The position numbers and the translations under genes are program-made. The notes under the pieces were generated by a model that ran no database searches, was not told where the DNA came from, and saw only the letters and a list, made by a program, of their open reading frames with translations. Of a DNA stretch of 64,000 nucleotides, positions 1 through 35,700 are shown in pieces. The DNA comes from Phoronis australis. Taxonomy: Eukaryota; Phoronida; Phoronidae. The stretch spans positions 184,134 to 248,133 of the forward strand of contig NMRA01000550.1 of NCBI GenBank assembly GCA_002633005.1, in the 5' to 3' direction. Each line of letters starts with the position of its first letter. Position 1 is the first letter of the stretch.

Positions 1-559
1 AGACAACGGTAGCTTAGCAGTTTCCACATTTTAAGAACTGTCCCTCATCAGTGCAACAGCATGCCTGAATAGCATTGAACAATAAGCACACTTACACAAA
101 CACCAGATCATTCGATGTTAACCCAGCTAAGTCACTTGTCCTCTCAAAGAACCGATGGAATCGACATTTGTAAACCTCGAATGCTCTCAGCTAAAACAAA
201 AAATGAACAAACACTTTGAATCTTTGAACAGTCATGGATGCATATAACCACATATCATCCTCAGTAAAGGTTCTCAAAAGTAACGACAGGTGTTTGGGCA
301 AGTTATGATAATTTTGTTGTCAACATGGAATCTGCTCAAAATCCTGAAATAGATCTTTCAACAGGGAATTTGGAGAGAAAATGACTACGACAATAAGACT
401 GTCACAGATAAACGGTGAAACAGAATGAAAAATAAGGTTTTCCAAATGACCAAAGATTTTGAAAAATTCTTCGTATTGCACATTAAACAATAACTCAATC
501 ATTATTTTCAAATTAAGATACAACCGACTGACACAAGTTCAGCCCATCAGTCAACTCAC

Positions 560-24082
<23,523 letters not shown>

Positions 24083-24384
24083 GTTTTTCTTGTCCGGTTG
24101 GTCATCAGAGAAACTTCGTTTTCGCTTCCTTCCCTGGATTTCTATTTTTGAAGTCTGTGGTTGAGGCGGCACTTTGGCTGCTTGAAGAAACAGGTACCCC
24201 TAATAAATTAAAGTTAAATGGCAAAAACTTTACGAACATTGACAGCAAAATTTTACCCCTGCTCGCGAAACACGCATGAAAGTAAGTCCGTCACAGGGGA
24301 AGAATAGCGACGAATCAAGTGATAGTTTACTGGGATTTCCGGAACTTCAGCCAATCATAACAGACGTTGCATATGTAAACCAAG
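24083..24384. promoter_or_regulatory. Head-to-head intergenic region, probable bidirectional promoter of USP19 and Hakai
   Basis: Only 302 bp separate the two divergent start codons, so both 5' UTRs and core promoters must fit here unless upstream non-coding exons exist. No TATA box stands out. Visible elements include a CCAAT box near 24350 and an ETS-like TTTCCGGAA near 24338. Both start codons sit in similar contexts (AACATGGCG and CAAGATGGA), related to the TISU type of initiator that combines a YY1-like core with the start codon. Shared regulation is inferred from spacing only. Confidence 0.55.
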
Positions 24385-27300
24385 ATGGACGACCAAGGTG
24401 AGATAGTGTGGAAAAATATAGAAATGATCTTTACCCAGTGTTTTCAATGAAACTATTTAATCTGCTAATTGAAAATTTTGTCTAAATTTCACCCATAATC
24501 TATTTTGCGTCGTATGTTTGTATGATTTCACGTAACTGTTTTCACATGCAGGGCTCGACATAACGAGCTGCAAGTCGCATTTGACCTGAAATTTGGAAAC
24601 GCGAGCTGAGATATTTGTCAGCTCGTATCAAGTCGCAAAATGCGACCTGGAATTTTCAACGTATGCGAGTTTTAACACTTCTCGGCAGATACCGGGCAAA
24701 TATAAAGCAACTCTTGTTCATCCCACCGTTATTTGGTTGTTGCCAAATCCTAGTTCAAAACAAACACTAACCGAGAACAGACCTCCCGATGACTTGTAAG
24801 CAAGTCGCATGACCATGGGATATGCAGAATCGATCTTTGACGCGTATCATTGTCTAACATTTTCGGCCACTTGCAAATTTCCGGATTCGCCGAAGAAAGT
24901 TTCGAGCCACTGCATAACTCGTGATAAAACGTCACAAAACAGCTGTGTTTCTACTAATTCTTAAGCTGTCAACTTACCAAACTTTGTGATGGACAGCTAT
25001 GTTTATTTTTCGCGTAAGATGTCCTTATTACATGTACCAAATATCCACCACAATATCCCTGATATCGCACTGCGGCACTGGTCGGTCCCGTTGTTAGCGC
25101 GCAAGCGGTACCTGCAAACAATCGTGATTTAGAGATGTGCGTCTACTTTTTATCGCATAAGACAGCCAAAGTGAAAATAACAAGCATATTAATCGCTAAA
25201 CGATGGCCACGTCTTTACTTTCAGTTGCCAAGAAATTCTCAAACCCCTTTAGGCCTACTTGTTTCTTGGGCTATGTACACGATATATGATTTTAGACCGG
25301 CAGCCCAGAGCACTTAGCATAGATGAACGAGGTACCAACATCTGACCACGGGAGCATTTAGATTCCACCTCAGTATGTACAGAAATGGACGTCTGCCGTT
25401 GTTTGCACTCTGGGTGTGACCCCTGGGTGCCTTACAAAGGACCCAAAAATGAGCTAGGACTAGATATTGGAGGTACCGCCCAAAACTGATTGAAAACGAA
25501 CAATAGCACCGCACTGAACATGGAATGACCCATGACAGACAAATTGCACTCTGGAATGGGTCCGTCAGAATCCAAAAAGGACCCCCCAAAAATGAGCTAG
25601 CACATACATTCGAAGTACCGCACAAAACCAATTCCATATGACTCAATACATGTCACAGATCACTAAATGCCCTGCATGAACGAACTCAATATTGCGATCT
25701 AAAATCTGTGAGTATTTAACGCTGCAGGTAAGAGCATAATCTAAACACTTTCTCGATGATCTAAAAATCAATTTTGGCGTGTAAAAATGGCGGGAAAATT
25801 TTGCGACCTCACATTTATGAATGCGAGCTGGATTTTGAAAATGCGACCTGGGATTTTGGCTAGGTAGCAAAATGCGACCTGGCGATTTTAATAGCGTCAA
25901 GGCCTGACATTGCTTAAAAGCAATTACATCGGGGCCGGGGGGTCCCCGACTCCTACTCCACACAGGCGTCCTCAGCTTCTGATCGTCCCCAGTACACTAC
26001 ATATATGCTGCAAGGACTAGAAATTCCACAGGTGCTTCACTTCAGCCGTCCATAGCAAACACAAAATTCTATAAATTTACACAAAACGGGTTCAATTGTT
26101 CTTTCAGCCAGTCAATACCATTTTCAGTGTCCTGCTCCACCGAGTTCACAACAAATTCGCGGTCAAAACACAAAAATCTTCTCAAAAAGTGGCTGCATAC
26201 CAGCAATATGCTACACAGAAATTGCCGGTTTGTCACGGAAGGTCACGACTTCAATAACTCCATACTTAGAGACCATTTCGTAACCTTCCGTGGTGTCGTG
26301 GTGAACTGGCAATTGCTTGCAATTCGTAACGCATCAGATTATTCCGTACCCTACTTGACCTTGACCTCGTGAAGCATATTGCTAGTATGCAGTGACTTTT
26401 TGAGAAGATTTTAGTGTTTTGACCGCATATTTGTTGCGAACTCTGTGGAGCAGGACACTGTAAATGGTATTGGCAGAAAGAACAATTCCTCATTTTTTGT
26501 TGAACCCCTGTTTTGTGTAAATTTGTATTTATCCACAACTTATTGGAAAAAGAATAATTGATTAGAAGAATCAGTGAAAAAACTGGCTAATAGGTGATAC
26601 TCTATTTTATGTCTCAAATTAGAGAATTTTTATCATCGTACAATGAACAGTACACCACTGCAGCAGTTAATATCAGGCCACTCTTAAACATACTAATGTT
26701 GTCGTCCAATCACAACTGTGAGCTTGTCAGGCAAATCTTCACGTTCCTTTTTCATTGTCTTCACACGTCCAATTTCATCCTTGGAAACGAACATTCCTGG
26801 TCAACTGGGTTTCCTCCGACTTTTTTCAGATTTTTTTGCTGTTGTAAATCAAGTCAGGCGCATTTCTCCTTTTGTAGTGTGTATGAGTGATATGTAGCTG
26901 GTTTGTATTACTGATCACAAGCCCTATAATAGTGTTCATGTGTTGATTATTCAGACTGATTAGTAGAATTTGTTTTCCAGAACTGGACTTTGACTCAAGT
27001 GATACTAGCAATTCAATGAATCAAGAAGTGAGAAAGAATATTCCTCTCAAGCTGAAGTCTCCAGGCCGTGGAAGGGGGCGGGGGAGGGGGCGTAAGAAAG
27101 GAGGAGTGGGGCGTGGCCGGAGAAAGAAGACTGATGTTGATGACAATGATACAGAAAATGATCAGCTTCCAGCACCAGGTAACAGTCGCTGGAGATGAGG
27201 CCATACAACCTACCATTACCAGTGGTATTACACACATGACAAATTAAGGAATTTGTTGCAGCTTCACTTTGTCAACCTCTCAGAAGTTGAGCCGTGTGCA

Positions 27301-27581
27301 AACACAGTGTTGGTGTAGGGGTGATTAATAGTTAAAGTGTTTTTCATTGGTCAATCATATCTTGAATTAGTTCAAATGACCAATCACATATTAAAAGGAA
27401 ACACAATACTTATGTTGAATTATTGAGGAGCACGTATTGCTTGACTTACTCCATTCCATTTCTTGCAGAGATTGTGCGTGAGAGTTTCGAGTCTAATGCT
27501 TTGGTTGACCGACATTTTGAGCCAATGGAAGTGAAGCCTACAGGGCCACCTGAGCCCACCAAACTGAACTGGGACCACAAG
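24385..27581 (+). CDS. CBLL1: Hakai exons 1-3: N-terminal basic region
   Basis: Exon 1 contributes MDDQ plus one base. Exon 2 (26981-27178) has a run of RG dipeptides with KKGG and RGRRKK, a likely nucleic-acid-binding or nuclear-targeting patch, then [12 protein letters not shown]. Exon 3 (27469-27581) reads [20 protein letters not shown] and ends LNWDHK, corresponding to the region before the RING in vertebrate CBLL1. The exon 3 end and donor are partly duplicated downstream near 27661. Intron 1 (24398-26980) carries a DNA-transposon copy and a large foldback; intron 2 holds nothing notable. Confidence 0.85.
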
Positions 27582-30500
27582 GTGGTGTAATTTCTGTCTC
27601 GTTTTACTACTGCACATTGCATAATTAACTATAGGTGGCGCTCTAGCACAATGACCGATTGGGACCACAAGATAGTGTACATCCTCTCTCGCATGACAAC
27701 TGCACATTGTATGGTTAACAATAGATGGCGCTGCAGTACAATGACCAATGCTTTATGAATTCTCTTGAGAAAACGATAAACTGTCTGGTGAGCTTAAAGG
27801 GGCATGCTTATCTTTTTTGACGATTTTTAATCTGGAATTTTTATCTACTTTGGATAGATAAAGTAACTATGCTTTTATTTTACTCCTTATCTTTTTTAAC
27901 CCTTCAATAGTCGCGACGTAATACTATATGAAATGGTTCGTCAGGTATGCCAAGGTGAAGGTCGTCTTTGACAGATTTTTCATTTTCACTTGTCAGAAGT
28001 AACAAACAATTTTATTGCATGTGTTTTTTTAGTTTTGAGACTTGATTTGACTTTTTTATTTTCTTTGTGAGCACGAGGCTTCGGAAAATCATTGTACAAC
28101 AGTAAATGTTTTGAAATGTCCGTAGCTTCAATTCTAGAATATGGATCTGGAATTTGGGAATACTCTCAGTACTCAAAATGCGAAATGATCAGAGCAAGAA
28201 CACTACATATATTTTAGGGGTCCACAAGTATGCTGCCAATGCAGTACTTTTTGGCGACTCAGGTTGGCCAAATTCACACTACAAACAACATGAAAATATG
28301 CGAAGGCTCTGGAATCGTTTAGTTCTAATGGGTGAAAGCAGAATTGCAAAAAAAAGTCTTTTTATGGGACCTTAAACATCGGAACTCCTGCAATTGGTCA
28401 AGTTCAATATTTAAAATTATGGAGAAATGCGATTTTTAGAAAATTTCAGGAAAAAACAACTTGTGTCTCTCGAAAACTTCAAAACATTCAGGTTCCATTT
28501 AGATGAGTTAAACTGGTTAAAAATAATCAATGAGAAACCGAAACTGCTTATATAGATCGGTTAAGAATGACTATTGTGTAGAAGAGTATTTACGTCTGCT
28601 GGTGTCTTAGAGGTCCGTTATAGCTCGATTGAGAGCAGGTATCCTACCATTAAGGGTTGATGTGGGGCGGTACTGAGGAATTCCTGTGAATGAACGGATT
28701 TGTCGTGTTTGTAGAAACGGAATTGAAGATGAAGTTCATTTCATTTTTGGTTGTGAAAAATATACTCACCTTCAACCATTTTTTATACGGAATTCTGCCC
28801 TACCTCAAATATTCCAAAATAACTTGAAAGGTCTAGCGAAATTCATTCAAGACGCTTTGCAGGTTAGAAGTAGTTATTTGTTTATAAACTAGTCTGAAGT
28901 GGTCATATTTGAGTGTGTGCAATATGTTATGTAATGGTTTGATTATTAGTAGGTGACTGAGTAAGCCCATTGAGGCTTGGAGGGTGTGGTGAATATTCTG
29001 TCTTTGAGATTGTATTTACTGGCACCCTTATGTCACATTAATGAATGAATAATAATAATAAAAAATGAGACCAGGGCAGAGTTAGGTAAGACTATGACCT
29101 CGCTAAAATCATTGTACAAACTTAGAAGTGGACAGAGTTCAGTAATGCTATGACATTGCTAATATCATTGTACAAACTGAGACGTGGGCAGAGTTCAGTT
29201 GCGCTATGACTTCGCTAAAATCATTGTACAAACTGAGACGTGGGCAGAGTTCAGTTACGCTATGACTTTGCTAAAACCAACTGAATTGTGGGCAGAGTTC
29301 AGTACAAACTGAGACATGGGCAGAGTTCAGTAACGCTATGACCTCGCTAAAATCATTGTACAAACTGAGACATGGGCAGAGTGCAGTAACGCTATGACCT
29401 CGCTAAAATCATTGTACAAACTGAGACATGGGCAGAGTTCAGTAACGCTATGACCTCGTTAAAATCATTGTACAAACTGAGACATAGGCAGAGTTCAGTA
29501 ACGCTATGACCTCGCTAAAATCATTGTACAAACCGAGACATGGGCAGAGTGCAGTAACGCTATGACCTCGCTAAAATCATTGTACAAACTGAGACCTGGG
29601 CAGAGTTCTGTAACGCTATGACCTCGCTAAGTTCTAGCCAAGATCATGTGTTCTCATTTAAAATACACAGCAATATCTCACATTATAGTGTGAACTCTAC
29701 CCTGGTACTAGATTTGACTGCCACCTATTGGAGAGACTTTCCATTTAGGCTGTAAAGTGAAAATGGAACGCCATGTTTATAAAACATGCCAGATTACATG
29801 TGGATTCAATGGTTGATTGGCTTGTGTATTATTGACATAATGCTTCAGTGGAACCATGCGAATACCTCTCTTGTAATAAACGTGCCTGTTGCTAGTCATT
29901 TAACCAATCTGATGTCCATCATACAGGTGAACCTGATTGGTGAGAAAGTGGTGGACCCTCTGATACATTGTTGTGAGAAGTGCACCCTACCTATTCTGAT
30001 CTATGGCAGAATGGTAAGTGAACACACGCCTTCAGATGGTGACTATGTGAAAAAATATCTTATTTCTCAAAAGAAGGAAAAAACAGCAAATGCCGACTAA
30101 TAACTATCTAGTAATGGAAAAGGTACGAAATTCACCGCACCATTCATGCACCCACGCACTCTTAATGAACATGTTACTTCAAAATTATACATGTGCGAGT
30201 AAATATATGTCTTAAGTATTTACAGAGGGCTTCCCAAAAGCTGAAATTCAGGGTTTTTTTTAATTGATGATCAACTTTCGTCTAACTTTGTTATAATGAT
30301 ACAAGGAATATAAAAATTTTTCAAATAGTTATCGTTGTAGTTCTACAATAAGGCCAAGTTACTCTTTCAAATTTGGATGGCTGGGCCACAGTCATTAAGT
30401 AGTCGCGTTTCGTGATCCAGTCATTGTAAGTCCGCTAGGATGGCTGCCCTCACTTGGGCTCTAACGCGAATATACACGGAACCAGAGTCTGCGATGATTG

Positions 30501-32713
30501 TTCTTATTTTACGTGATAGTCATTCCTTAAATTCTTTTGAGGAAATCATTTTTGTGATTTATAATGACTTTGTTTTCATTGTTGTGCAAAACATGTTTAT
30601 GTTCTGTATTCGGAAACAGAGGTCCGAAAGGTGATCTCGAGGTCACGTTTCAAGCTCAACACAAGGTCATGTTTCATTCAATTTTCTAGCTCCCCTGCCG
30701 TCATGTCTTTTGTTTTGACTGTGCCAAGCAGACTGAGAAGACATGCCCAAGGTGAGTCAGGAATTATGTCCCCTGTCCCAGTTTGGGCTGTGGTTCTCCA
30801 CTCATCTTTTGGGGTTAATTTTTATGTGCTCACCTATATCTAATATTACATGTTGTAGTCATCTCTGCATGTGCTTACATATATCTAATATTACATGTTG
30901 TAGTCATCTCTGCATGTGCTCACCTATATGTAATATTACATGTTGTAGTCATCTCTGCATGTGCTCACATATATCTAATATTACATGTTGTAGTCATCTC
31001 TGCATGTGCTCACCTATATCTAATATTACATGTTGTAGTCATCTCTGCATGTGCTCACCTATATCTAATATTACATGTTGTAGTCATCTCTGCATGTGCT
31101 CACCTATATCTAATATTACATGTTGTAGTCATCTCTGCACAGCCAGGTCTTCATGAAGTTTGCGAGTGTGTCTCTAGGAATATGACGGATGAGGACAACT
31201 AATTAGATAAATTGAGCTACGAATGCACCACCTAGTGACAATTTTATAGTTTTGGGCTTGTTATTTGATTGCCTAGTGCATTGATGGATCTTTACAATAC
31301 TTAGGAGAAATGTTTGTATGAAAGGTGGATCGATCATGTGGTGCACCACCTAGTTTCAACTGAAGAATTTGGGGTTTTTTGACGTCCTCTCTGCCAAATG
31401 TCTTGAAATTTGAGGGATATGTTTCTATTGACAAGAGGATGACTGACATCCATTTTTGGAACACTCTCAATACTGCTATGCTCCTTTTGGCAATTTTAGT
31501 TTTTTTTTCTTGGGATGCAGGGCAACCTATTGATAATTTCAGTTTCTCCGCAATATCAGCGTCTACCAGGCTTGCATTTGCCAATTTTCAGATGACCAGA
31601 TCTGCCTCCTGCATGGAAATGCTTGAAAAAATGATCACCCCGATTATCTTCTGAGTGTAAAATATCAAGACTTTCACACATGTCTATTAAATGTTTCTCA
31701 CTTTAGTCTGTAGACAATCATGGGATTGAGGACACTACATAAGCACATTGACCAAAAGAAGAGTTTATGTCTGTTGTTACTTGTCTTGTTTTGTTTTGTT
31801 TGGTAGGTGTAAGGAGACTGTGACTAGAATTGAGCAATCAGCGCTGGGAACTGTGTTTGTGTGCACCTTTGGAGGTAGTAAACATGGTAGTGGTGGGTGT
31901 CGACGTACATACCTATCTCAACGAGATCTCCAGGCGCATATGAATCATCGTCACATGAAGCAAGCTGCTGCAGACTCCTCACATGTCGAGGCCAGTCAAC
32001 CGCCTCAGCATGGTGACACTAATGTGTTCCGGAGGCCTGAAGATCCTAGGAGACTGCCTGAGGACCCACGCAGAACCTTGGAAGACCCTCGTCGACCTTT
32101 GGACGACCCTCGTCGACCTCTGGATGATCCCCGGCGTCCGCTTGAGGATCCTCGCCAGCAACCTGTTCATTTCCAACCTCCACTTTCTCAGGGGCATGTA
32201 CGTCCACAGATTGTTGGCCAACAACCTCTGCCTCCTGTTTCTGACACATTCAGCATCCCAGTCATGTCGAACAGGGGAAGCAACTTAATTTCTGTCCCAA
32301 TTCAAGACGAGTCTAGGCAAGACTTTGGTAGACAGGGAGAGCCCCCTAGTAACTATCTTCGTCAACAGCCTGTCTCTATTCCATTCGATGGACATCAACA
32401 TTTCTCTCAGGGTCCCCCAATGGGAGCTCCTGTTGTGTCACCACAGTATTCAACAGCAGGGCAGCCGCAGGCGGTCCCATACACTGGACCACCAATCAAT
32501 CATCCTGGTGCTCCTCCCATTCATCATGGTGGTCCACCTCCAAGGTGGGCTAGTGACAGCAGACCTATCACCTCGCAGTACAATCCCACTGAAGGTCATA
32601 GCACCAATATGACCTGGAGCGGTCAGCCTAACCGTGGTCCCCCTCCCAACATGGCTACTCCCGCTGTACCCATGGCCCATGTACCTCCCCCAAGAGGGCA
32701 GTACTATCAATAA
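24385..32713 (+). CDS. CBLL1: E3 ubiquitin ligase Hakai (CBLL1-like), complete, six exons
   Basis: Exons: 24385-24397, 26981-27178, 27469-27581, 29927-30013, 30690-30751, 31807-32713; 460 codons including stop, all joins in frame. Human CBLL1 is about 490 residues. Order: short acidic start ([12 protein letters not shown]), KNIPLKLKS followed by an Arg/Gly/Lys-rich basic stretch, a linker, a RING finger, the HYB C2H2-like finger, then a long Pro/Gln/His-rich tail ending YYQ as in vertebrates. Hakai is known as an E3 ligase that recognises tyrosine-phosphorylated E-cadherin-type targets and as a subunit of the m6A writer-associated complex. The ATG 12 bases before a donor is supported by frame and by the CAAGATGG context, but such a tiny first exon is less certain than the rest. 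Confidence 0.93.
24549..25906 (-). mobile_element. Non-autonomous hAT-like DNA transposon, family A copy 2
   Basis: Reverse-oriented relative of the element at 1599-3557: its left end (CAGGGCTCGACATAACGAGC) is the reverse complement of that copy's right end, and vice versa. Interior match is clear at 24730-24990 and 25690-25800; the rest is deleted or replaced, with an internal pair of about 50-bp repeats near 25440 and 25585. It lies in Hakai intron 1. Confidence 0.65.
26068..26530. mobile_element. Large foldback (inverted-repeat) element
   Basis: Arms of about 140 bp (26068-26215 and 26370-26530) are reverse complements: AAATTTACACAAAACGGGTT pairs with AACCCCTGTTTTGTGTAAAT, and CTTCTCAAAAAGTGGCTGCA pairs with TGCAGTGACTTTTTGAGAAG. 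The centre contains a second, smaller inverted repeat (CACGGAAGGTCACGAC). No coding. Hakai intron 1. Confidence 0.75.
27571..27740 (+). repeat. About 90-bp direct repeat including Hakai exon 3 end and donor
   Basis: The block beginning TGGGACCACAAGGTGGTGTA at exon 3's end recurs at 27660 as TGGGACCACAAGATAGTGTA, followed in both by TCTCGxxTxAC, CTGCACATTGxAT and a TGGCGCT motif. The second copy has AT instead of GT at the splice position. Confidence 0.8.
28100..29067 (+). mobile_element. Degenerate LINE 3' fragment
   Basis: Plus-strand pieces encode typical C-terminal LINE reverse-transcriptase sequence: [18 protein letters not shown] with [18 protein letters not shown] (28154-28375, ending in a frameshift), and the zinc-knuckle [20 protein letters not shown] (28686-28892). 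The element ends with an AT-rich ATGAATAATAATAATA tail near 29060, a common LINE 3' end. It lies in the Hakai intron between exons 3 and 4 and is not functional. Confidence 0.8.
29069..29692. repeat. 56-bp tandem array derived from a MITE family D end
   Basis: About ten copies of a 56-bp unit containing CAGAGTTCAGTAACGCTATG and ACCTCGCTAAAATCATTGTA. The unit starts with the family D inverted-repeat end, and the array runs directly into a family D body (TTCTCATTTAAAATACACAG) that lacks its other end. It lies in Hakai intron 3, immediately downstream of the LINE tail. Confidence 0.8.
29927..30751 (+). CDS. CBLL1: Hakai exons 4-5: RING finger
   Basis: Exon 4 (29927-30013) encodes [20 protein letters not shown] then LPILIYGRM. 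Exon 5 (30690-30751) encodes [20 protein letters not shown]. The zinc ligands are CEKC, C-x-H, C-x2-C and a C-P, plus a Cys supplied after the junction with exon 6 (R-C-K). This closely matches the vertebrate Hakai RING (HFCDKCGLPI, GRMIPCKHVFCYDC). The cysteine/histidine pattern is intact, so E2 binding is expected. The loop AKQTEKTCP is a few residues shorter than in human. Confidence 0.92.
30827..31141. repeat. 45-bp minisatellite in Hakai intron 5
   Basis: Seven copies of a 45-bp unit with TAATATTACATGTTGTAGTC and ATCTCTGCATGTGCTCAC. The period is a multiple of three and one frame stays open ([15 protein letters not shown]), but it is not the frame of the preceding RING exon. Confidence 0.85.
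31807..32713 (+). CDS. CBLL1: Hakai exon 6: HYB domain and Pro-rich tail
   Basis: The exon starts with the last RING Cys and [14 protein letters not shown], then a C2H2-like finger ending [18 protein letters not shown], nearly identical to the vertebrate HYB phosphotyrosine-binding segment. The spacing between its two cysteines is about 11 residues against 5 in the human sequence I recall. About residues 232-275 are a heptad-like tandem repeat built on EDPRRPL. Then come [13 protein letters not shown], conserved in vertebrates, and a disordered Pro/Gly/Gln/His tail ending GQYYQ with stop TAA at 32711-32713. Confidence 0.93.
32031..32156 (+). repeat. Coding tandem repeat, 21-bp units (PEDPRRL / DDPRRPL)
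   Basis: Six consecutive 21-bp units in Hakai exon 6 encode seven-residue blocks with invariant D-P-R and mostly RRP/RRL, differing by single codons (EDPRR, DDPRR). The period is a multiple of three, so the frame is kept. This is species- or lineage-specific expansion in a disordered part of the protein (inference). Confidence 0.85.
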
Positions 32714-35700
32714 GCAATTTTGTCGTGTTAAGTCGTCATTTTATTCATTGTATTTTTGTTTTATGACAAGAACTTTTAAGTAGAGATCACATTGTCATGT
32801 TTTAGGAGATATGTTCCAAGTGCTTATGTGATGAGTCTCAAGCAAACTTGTATCAAAGTTTTTCATAGACAAGCCCAGCTGATGAAATTCAAAGTTGGCA
32901 CGTGTGAAGACATTTTTTATAAAATACACCCATAATGTATATTGGGGAAAATATGCATGGTTGACACTTAAAAGCTTTCCGAATTTCAGGGGAAATGCTC
33001 TCCGAAGCTTAAGATATTTCCAATCACTCACTCTTCCTACAAATTTTTATAAATGGTCACCGTTGATGCAGTATTAATGAATTGGGGTTAAAAATTCAGC
33101 ACAGTCAAATACAACTTGACTTTTGGTGGGAAATGTATGCCTAGGCTTGGCTGTGGAAAATTCTGGTATATAATTGTGAAATTTGGATAAGTCAGATTTC
33201 TGATATCAAAACTTTAGAAGAGCATTATTTTACATTCAATGAGTATCCAATGATATTGTATTGATCGTACATTGTATTGATCGTACATTGTATGGATTGT
33301 AGATTGAAAATCTTGTATTAGTTGTGCATGTTGGATTTTCTCTCTCTGATAGCTAGTAAGAAAAGATTCTTGTTATTTGTACCGTTCTTACTGGAGTTGT
33401 ACTGGACAGTTCAAGTCGAAATATTCATATCAGATCTGACTGAGTTTTTACAACGAATTTAGTGTGGTTCAGTCAGTGTTTGCAGAGATAATGCCAGCTT
33501 TTAATTAAAGCTCATTTTTTACCTTGCCTAGGTTAAAACACATTGGATTGCAATTTAAAATCAGAGTTTTTACCTCGCAGTTTCATATGAGTTAAGTACT
33601 TAAATACTTTTCAACTGTAGGTTATGTTTCCAGTGTTTACGAAAGAGCACTCTCATTTTCATGTTTGTAATTCTCTCAAAACTAGTTTCAGTAACATAAA
33701 ACAAGTTTGTGCAAGCTATATGAGTGGACTGCACTTCTAAGTACTGTTTGCTGGACAAATGTAGGCAATTTAATCACTGGTTTGACTCTCTCCTAGACAT
33801 AACTGCCTTAATAAATGCTTTCAGGTTCTATTGTCCAACAGTCTTTAGTATTTAGACAAACACCAGGAGAACATTCTGTAGACCTAGCTTCTGTTAAAAG
33901 CAAGATTTCACAAAATCGCGCATTGTGCGAGAGTGAGCTTGGGAATTTACTAGCCTGTGCCAACAAAATGACAGCCACTGAAGTGATTGGTTGTTGAGGT
34001 TTGAGTGTTAAATTATGGGATGGAATTCCTCATAAAGGAACTTAACCTAGGTTTTTTGCCAACTTCCTTCCAAACTACGTACTGCATAAATAGTTCCGTA
34101 AGTTTAACTGATTGTCCCTCACATTATGCACGAAACTGATTTTCTGCCCAATGAACAATACCAGTGCTTCACTGAAAAGGGTCGTAATAGTTGCACGAGA
34201 CGTGCCCGCATTTCTAGAACCAGTTTTCTCCACTCATTAATGGGCATCAAACTGGTTCTCAAAATGTGGGCACATTATATCCAACTATTTCCCCCATAAA
34301 GTCTCATCTGGATGTCTGCATGATTTGACTACTCAGTTCTTATACTACATTCAAGAGCTTACCATAAAAATTTGCAGAAGACCGAGACAACACCAAGGTC
34401 TTCGAAAACGTCTGCCCATTTTTAAGGTAAACCCTTGGATGTGGTATGAGAACTGAGTAGTCTATAATATCAGCACTTGTTTATAAATTATGAATGTTGT
34501 GTAATTTTTTAAGCCAGATTGTGAGTTAATTTGTCCGTTAGAAACTCCATGTTCAGTGTAGGTCACACTTTCGTAATATGTTGCCCATTGCTTCAAAACA
34601 CAGTTGGCTTTTTGCAAAAAAAGTTGAAAAGAACAAAGTAATGTGAAAAAGTTGTTGGCTTTATTTTATGGTCTATCCTACAAAAGTATAAAGTGAGCAC
34701 GTAAAACATGGTACATGATAAAATACATAAAATGTCTATACAGCATAAATTGGGACAAGTTTTAAAGCATGATTACTGTTACTCCATGTGTGCGATCATC
34801 ACTATGGTTGAGCTATGTTATGCACTATTACAGACTGAACAGTGTAATACTATTGTTACACACTGAACAGTGTAACACTATTGTTACAGACTGAACAGTG
34901 TAACACTATTACAGACTGAACAGTGTAACACTATTGTTACAGACTGAACAGTGTAACACTATTACAGACTGAACAGTGTAACACTATTGTTACAGACTGA
35001 ACAGTGTAACGCTATTGTTGTTACAGACTGAGCAGTGAAACTATTGTTACAGACAGTGAACAGTTTTACACTATTGTTACAGACAGTGAACAGATGAACA
35101 CTTTTGTTACAGACAGTGAACACTATTGGTAATTTGACAACAGAATGCTTTCATGAACAAGGCTTGAACAGGAAAACATAAAATTAATATGCTGTTTACA
35201 AATGTTAATATTTCAAGTTCAGGAATTCCTCATTTCTCCTGGGTGAAAAGATGTCTACAAGAAAACCTTGTTAGTTGAGTTCCGTTCGATCCCATCTGTT
35301 TCTCTTGGTCTTCAAACCTTTATTTCCACTAACGTGCTGAAAACCACCACTTCACATCCTCTATATTTCTATCTAAGAACTACAAAAGTGCACATAAATA
35401 TAACAATCTGCTATATCAACTAGGAGATTCCCCTTCAGTGAACAAGCTACAGCGTTCCTACAAAGAAATGTTACTGGTTCACATTTTATCCGGAACAACT
35501 TGTTACCTTCTAGGTTGAACTCTTGTCTAAAAGGCATGTGAACACAGGACTGGTCCATTCAAAATATCCAACCTTAGTATGTGTTGGTCCTATTTACACA
35601 GCTGGCTAAAGAATATGTTGAGGTAACGTACAATGTCAACGATAAATAGGTGTTCGTATAATACAACACATTCAACCGTTGCTGTGACATGTACTTGCCT

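Noticed and set aside
24083-24172. Upstream extension of the USP19 protein from a GTG at 24172
   Set aside because: The frame is open but has no ATG; the first in-frame ATG is at 24082 in good context.
30743-31156. Cys-rich open frame (repeats of [15 protein letters not shown]) after the Hakai RING exon
   Set aside because: It is a 45-bp minisatellite in a frame different from the RING exon, with no acceptor; Hakai continues at 31807.
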